A stretch of 64,000 nucleotides of DNA from Phallus indusiatus (taxonomy: Eukaryota; Basidiomycota; Agaricomycetes; Phallales; Phallaceae), in the NCBI GenBank assembly GCA_027605045.1, contig JAQFWX010000012.1, positions 632,930 to 696,929 on the forward strand. The letters run 5' to 3'. The position numbers and the translations under genes are program-made. This document shows, one piece after another, positions 58,674 to 64,000 of this stretch. Numbering within the stretch: position 1 is the stretch's first letter; each line of letters starts with the position of its first letter. Below the pieces are notes generated by a model. It did no database searches and had not been told where the DNA came from. It worked only from the letters and a program-made list of their open reading frames with translations.

Positions 58674-58900
58674 CTCTCGCTGTTCTACCTTTCTCCTTAC
58701 ATTGTTTCCGGACATTCTCTACACTGTTTGCACGTTATATTTTTTGCCAACTTTGAGTCAATAGTACAAATTTAAATCTCCGTACATCGAATAAATATGT
58801 ATATTAGCCAAGAAATGTAAACATATGCAAACTATGCTCATATGACATAAATGAATACACTTCACATGTTTCAAGAGGGTATCGTGATGTCAATCAAATG

Positions 58901-60146
58901 TCATGTAAATGCCACGCTGAATGCTTGTATGATTCCCCAAATACCCCCTCCAGAAATGATAGGAATAGTGAGATTATCGTCTAGTGAGCGAACATCTGTG
59001 TGATGGGTTGGTGCAATCCTCAGCCAGAGACCGTGACCGACGTACCTAAAGCTTCTGCAATACCGCCTATTAGCGCAGTGGCAAGACTCAACAGGCCAAG
59101 TCCAAGCCAGCCGCCCCAAACCTGGTGTTCCCAAGTCCAAGTGGGGGCAACGAGAGTTTGACGTAAAGGTGCAATCCAGCCCCAGAAACCGAATGCAATG
59201 GAGCCGGCAGTTATCGAGGCAGCCAAAAATCCCGCGAGGGATTTTCGCTGTCCGAATCGAAGTGATAAAAAACGCTGGACTGTCGACGGCAAAAAGGGAG
59301 CAAGGGGGATACGGGTAGGTAAGGGGGGTGTGTGTCGTCCCCATAACCGACCAAAGGTAGAGGCTGCGGTGTCAGCCCAGGATAAACTACAAATTATCAG
59401 AAAGGACGCTAACGGATGAAAAAAAAAGGCTAAAAAAATTCACATTAGAATGGAAACTGTTGCGACATCGATTGGGTAACAATTGAGGCTGATTATTACA
59501 CCGATGAGATACCAAGTTACACCGTTGACCTTATGCTAATTACACGTTAGAAAGAGTGTAATGACACAAGGTAAAATAATAAACACCTTTTCGCAATCGC
59601 GCATAAGGAAGCCAGCAACGCGTTCAAAATAGATCTCAAAGGTGGGGTTTCGTAGCCGAATGGCATCGACAACCAATTCAACAGCTAACATGCCAGATAA
59701 CACAATCGTTACGGGTCGAACGTTTGTTCCTTGAATGTATAGTGGCAAAACCAAAAAGCCTAGAAGACAAAGTAGTTAAAATATGGAAGGAATGGAAAAA
59801 ATGAATGATTCCTGCCTATTGATGAATGAAGGACTTTTCGTGGTATTTCCCAATCAATCTTTTTTACTTCTATAGAGCGTGCTTGTCTGTTTTCCTCTCT
59901 CTCGTGTAGCACAGCATTCTTGACAGGTTCTAGCTGCTCCAGTGTCTCTTTTGCTATATCCTCCCCAATATCTTGCAGAACGTACGTAGAATTAATTGAT
60001 CCATGTGATAGTTGACGCACATGAGCATGAGAGGTGTTGCGTCGTGTGAGCTTGCCCAAAGCCATTGTTGTGGGTGACGGAGAGCGTGCTGATCTTCGAG
60101 GAGTGTGTGTTAAAGTAAATGCATCGTTCGCAGGTGTCATTGCCAT
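58901..60146 (-). CDS. DGK1: CTP-dependent diacylglycerol kinase
   Basis: ER/nuclear-envelope membrane enzyme that makes phosphatidate from diacylglycerol using CTP, opposing the Pah1 phosphatase. From ATG 60146 (MAMTPANDAF) to TGA 58901..58903 in about five exons. The N-terminal ~115 residues are hydrophilic (Ser/Arg/Thr-rich, then EDIAKETLEQLEPVKN). The membrane domain starts at KKIDWEIPRKVLHSSIGFLV and includes RPVTIVLSGMLAVELVVDAI, the conserved ERVAGFLMRDCEK, NGVTWYLIGVIISL, DVATVSILILSWADTAASTF, GRLWGRHTPPL, RKSLAGFLAASITAGS and GGIAEALDVRSLDDNLTIP. These match the Dgk1 branch of the cytidylyltransferase-like family. Divergent from PRP17, with 159 bp between start codons. Confidence 0.88.
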
Positions 60147-60305
60147 TATTTTAATAATAGTCGTCTGAAAATCGTAACATAAGACAGAAGTTGGCGGACG
60201 CTGAGATATATAAGAAACTTTTACAGGCCGGTCACGTCAGGAGGCCCCTCAATTACATAATACGCCAACTCTGGTTACGTAAATTCTTTCCTTGCCCACA
60301 AACTC

Positions 60306-62317
60306 ATGTCGTTATTATTGCCCGAGTACTCTTCCGATGAGGATGCTGTTCCCGTAGTCCCCATACCAGTTACTAAAAGACCTCGAGTCGAAACAAATGA
60401 AATAAAGGTAGTTGCGGCACCGGATGTTCTTGCTGAGGTAAGTTCAAGTCTCCGATTGCAATCTCAGAGATTTCTCAATTAGATTAGGAAAGCCTTCATC
60501 AAGCACCCTTAATAACCCGTCCTACTGATCCTCAAATCAATGTAAACGTTCCTTATGTTGAAATGACACTACCTGTCCAAGGACCTAAAGATCCATTTCG
60601 CACAAGCAACCAGCTGGACAACCAGAACGCTTTGGCGGGTCATGTAGAAGAGCAGGCCATGTCTGAACATGCTTTTAAAGTTCAGCATTTGACGCAGCAT
60701 GTCCTCGGATTTTCAGTGAATCCTTCTGTTGATCCTACGGCGCCTCAGTTCGTAGGCAATGCTGAAGCAGCATTAAAATATGGCGGTTCAACAGTTGATG
60801 CAATACAAGCACCTAGAGCAATACGAAAAGAACTGAAAAGAAAAAGAACTGAAAAAGGCGATTTGGAGGTTGTAGATGGTCCAGGGGCGTATGTTGGGCC
60901 ATGGGGAAGCTGGACAGGTGACGAGCGCGACGGTGCTATACCTGATGGTTATGACGATGAGGAACCCGAGGAAGAAGAACCCGAGCAGGAGACAGTGCCA
61001 AAAAAGAACAAAAAGAAAGGTTATAGTGGTCAAGAAACTTCAACATTTCATGGGAAGCAAATGGCCGATTATCAAGGTCGGACGTACATGCATCCCCCGC
61101 TTGCTGAAGCTCCCCATCTTACTGCGGAATTCGGGTCACAAGAAACTTTTATTCCGAAAGCCTGCATTCATACTTGGACGGGTCATACTCAAGGTGTCTC
61201 TGTCGTTCGATTGTTTCCCGAGACTGGGCATCTACTTCTTAGTGGATCGATGGATACCAAAATAAAGGTAAGAGTATAGAATGTTACCATGTTCAATTCT
61301 TTAAGAATATTTCAGCTTTGGGATGTCTATACATCTGGGGCATGTCTCCGGACCTTCATGGGGCATGGAAAAGCGGTCAAGGACGTAACTTTTTCTAACG
61401 ATGGCCGTCGGTTCTTATCATGTGCTTATGATCGCCAAATAAAGTTGTGGGATACTGAGACAGGGCAATGCATTAAGCGATTTAGTAATGGAAAAATCCC
61501 CTACGTGATTCGGTTTAATCCTGATGAGGACAAACAAAACATTTTTCTTGCGGGTATGTCGGATAAAAAGATCATTCAGGTGCGTTGCGTTGTCTCTCTG
61601 TTTATGTTCGCATTCGCTCTATCTATTTGTTACAGTATGATATCAATTCGGGTGAAATCGTACAAGAATACGATCAGCATCTAGGCCCTGTTAACACTAT
61701 TACCTTCGTGGACGAGAACAGACGCTTTGTGACAACGTCTGACGATAAAACAATAAGGGCTTGGGATTATGATATTCCAGTTGTTATCAAATATATTGCA
61801 GAGCCTCATATGCATTCCATGCCCGCTGTTACTTTACATCCATCGAGTGAGCGTCATGGCTTGTCGATATACTTATTAATCTAACATCTATGCAGAAAAA
61901 TATTTCGCTGCGCAATCTCTGGACAATCAAATTCTAGTTTATTCCACCGATAATTTCCGTCAAAACCGAAAGAAACGATTTGCCGGTCATTCTGTTGCTG
62001 GATATGCGTGTCAAGTCGGTTTTTCTCCTGACGGTAAATGGATAAGTAGTGGCGATAGTACTGGTAATATTGTATTTTGGGATTGGAAGACTGGTCGGAT
62101 CAAGAGCCGGCTTAAAGCTCACTCAAAGGTGGTCATCGCTCACGAATGGCTTCCTCACGAGACTGTAGGTGTACTATCTTATTGGTATGTAGAAGACCAC
62201 TCAACCAATTTTATAGTCAAAAGTTGTGACAGCGAGCTGGGATGGATTAATAAAGCTTTGGGTGTGTCTTGAGTATTTTTGAATCAATATATCCACTAAT
62301 CAATTGTTTAGGATTAA
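60306..62317 (+). CDS. PRP17: Pre-mRNA splicing factor Prp17/Cdc40 (WD40)
   Basis: WD40 protein of the activated spliceosome, needed for the second catalytic step. From ATG 60306 ([18 protein letters not shown]). The N-terminal half has [33 protein letters not shown], an acidic stretch and a [19 protein letters not shown] motif. Seven C-terminal WD blades include [71 protein letters not shown] and [20 protein letters not shown]. Reading straight through the last donor ends at 62282, but a 50-bp intron (62262..62311, donor gtgtgt, branch-like ctaat) joins LIKLW to GAT TAA, giving the expected end LIKLWD at 62317; the final coding exon is then only 6 nt including the stop. Confidence 0.93.
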
Positions 62318-62488
62318 GCATACTTTTGGCATTCTTATATGTCATAAACGTAAAACATAATGTAGAAGGGATATAATTCAAAATTTTTGTGACATTGTAC
62401 ATGTATAAATAGCGTCATGTATATGTTTGACTTATCGTGTGATTATTGAGTTGTTTCCATCCGGCGCTTCCTTCAATTCCGTTACTAT

Positions 62489-64000
62489 ATGTCGTCCCTT
62501 ATCACTACTGTTCGCAACCGTAAATTCTATCGTTATTATCGGTGGTTTTTGTTTATTGAAATATGTGTTATAGGATTTCTTGAAGCTATCCGATCTGTTA
62601 ATCCCCCGGGAAGATGGAAAATCCTTGTAGTGGACGAGCATGCACAGAAGATACTGGGTTGCACGTTAAAACAATTTGACATCTTAGAGGAAAACGTGAC
62701 CCGTACGTGTAATTTAGATGTAGATGTGATATGATATTTACAATAATGATTTTGCAAAGTCATCGAGTCCATCAGCTCACATCGTTCCCCGCAGCAATTT
62801 GAGGCAGTTTATCTCCTGATGCCTACAACGCAGAACATTGATCGTATCATTGCTGACTTTTCTGGTGGACGGAAACAATATGCCGCTGCTCATATTTTCT
62901 TCATGGAAGGTGATCCTGAGTCGTGCTAATGTGCCTGACAGGTCAACTGATCTGGTGCTTAGGCTTATCGGAACAATTGGTCAATCGTCTCGTCAATTCA
63001 ACCGTAGAACCTTATTTGAAAGCCTTGAAAGAGCTATATCTCAATTTTTGGCGTATGTCTTGATCTTTTCATAATCTCTTTCTAACATCATATTACTCTG
63101 TGTTAATAGCATTCGAGGCCCGGGCATTTTCTGTTAATACGCCGAGTATGTTCTATAGTCTTTTCAGTCCTCCTCGTAGCTCTGCCACCCTCAAGAATGC
63201 CAGAATTGCAGCAGAAGAAGACCTTAGATTTTTGGCACGTTGTATTCTGAATGTTTGCGTTGCTCTGGAAGAATATCCCCTTGTTCGATACTACCTCCCT
63301 TCGCACCACAAGCCGCTTGGTCCGTTTGCTCCACCCCCGGAGACACAAGCACCCCCGGATGTTAGTAGTCGGTGGCGAACAACATTAGCAAGAGGGGATG
63401 TTGGACGTGCCGAATCTGAGGCAAATTCAGCACATCCTACGAAACTCCTTGCTTATATGGTACAGCAGGAGTTAGACGATTATAAAAAGGCGACTCCAGA
63501 TTTTCCGGTATTTAGCTTCACGTTATGTTCACTATTTTCTTCCGCTCATGCTATGCAGAGATCTGATGCTGGACGACCACGAGGTGTTTTATTTATTACA
63601 GATCGCACACTGGATACTTTAGCACCGCTCTTGCATGAATTCACCTATCAAGCCATGTGCAATGACCTTTTGCCAATAGAAGATGGCACAAGATATCGGT
63701 ATCTACTTTTTCATTGCTTGGTTTCTAGATTATGATGCCTGCTAGCTATAAATTCGAGACGGCCTTAGGAGAATATGAAGATAAGGTTGCTACGCTTTCA
63801 GATGCTGACAATGTATGGACTGAAGTTCGTCACATGCATATGCGAGAAGCTATCGACAAGCTCATGGCGGATTTCAATAAATTCATTCAAGAAAATGCCG
63901 GCTTCAAGGGGTTAGTACTATATTATTTGTATCATATGAATTATTGATGGTTTTGAAAGCAACGGCGTTACATCCTTGAATGACATGAAAGATCTATTAG
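62489..64000 (+). CDS. SEC1: Sec1/Munc18 family exocytosis protein, 5' part (cut by window end)
   Basis: SM protein that binds the exocytic SNARE complex at the plasma membrane. The ATG at 62489 (MSSLITTVRNR) is followed by short exons: FLEAIRSVNPPGRWKILVVD, EHAQKILGCTLKQFDILEEN, YLLMPTTQNIDRIIADFSGG and SVNTPSMFYSLFSP. A later exon contains ARCILNVCVALEEYPLVRYY, LLAYMVQQELDDYKK and, after an intron, RPRGVLFITDRTLDTLAPLL followed by HEFTYQAMCNDLLP, the SM-family signature. The window ends inside domain 3 (MREAIDKLMADFNKFIQEN). Intact as far as it goes. Confidence 0.92.

Noticed and set aside
1..64000. CRISPR array, prophage, integrative element or bacterial-type gene cluster
   Set aside because: No regularly spaced identical repeats, no phage genes; spliceosomal introns throughout show eukaryotic nuclear DNA.

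Overview
The window is nuclear DNA of a filamentous basidiomycete fungus, most likely an Agaricomycete. Nearly every gene is cut by many short GT-AG introns of about 50-65 bp, genes sit on both strands only tens to hundreds of bases apart, and several lineage-typical families are present: a NACHT/beta-propeller NLR-like protein, a TKL-type kinase and a DUF6593-like protein. No bacterial operon structure is seen. Gene names are assigned by recognising family motifs; no database search was possible.

Layout. 1-11,000 holds the edge of an unidentified minus-strand gene, a Nup98-type FG nucleoporin (+), cytosolic/mitochondrial threonyl-tRNA synthetase (-), divergent 40S ribosomal protein genes uS8 (-) and eS17 (+), and NCA2 (+). 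From 11,158 to 14,000 lies an AT-rich, gene-free segment bounded by 72-bp inverted repeats and filled with degenerate tandem and GC-rich repeats, most simply a non-autonomous or decayed DNA transposon. An orphan gene of the alpha/beta-barrel type follows (-), then URB1 (+, with an apparent one-base frameshift), TMA22 (+) and uL1 (-). 25,560-30,951 is a complete C2-like/NACHT/beta-propeller NLR-like gene (+).

31,804-44,121 carries a membrane-anchored luciferase-domain protein (+), an Hcs1/SMUBP2 helicase (+), a MATE transporter (+), long-form tRNase Z (-) and a bifunctional HPPK-DHPS folate gene (+). 44,234-53,048 carries a small unknown gene (-), TFIIH subunit Ssl1 (-), a class II myosin heavy chain (+, with an apparent one-base frameshift in the tail) and the DUF6593-like gene (-). 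53,398-64,000 carries biotin-protein ligase (-), a PH-CRIB-TKL kinase (+), tRNA-Pro(TGG) (+), CTP-dependent diacylglycerol kinase Dgk1 (-), splicing factor Prp17 (+) and the 5' part of Sec1 (+, runs off the end).

Most genes are housekeeping: translation (ThrRS, uS8, eS17, uL1, Tma22, tRNA-Pro), ribosome and tRNA maturation (URB1, tRNase Z), splicing, nuclear pore, transcription/repair (Ssl1), secretion and cytokinesis. They are not functionally linked beyond sharing short divergent promoters. Two accessory islands interrupt them: about 11.0-15.8 kb (inverted-repeat element plus orphan gene) and about 25.0-31.8 kb (NLR-like gene).
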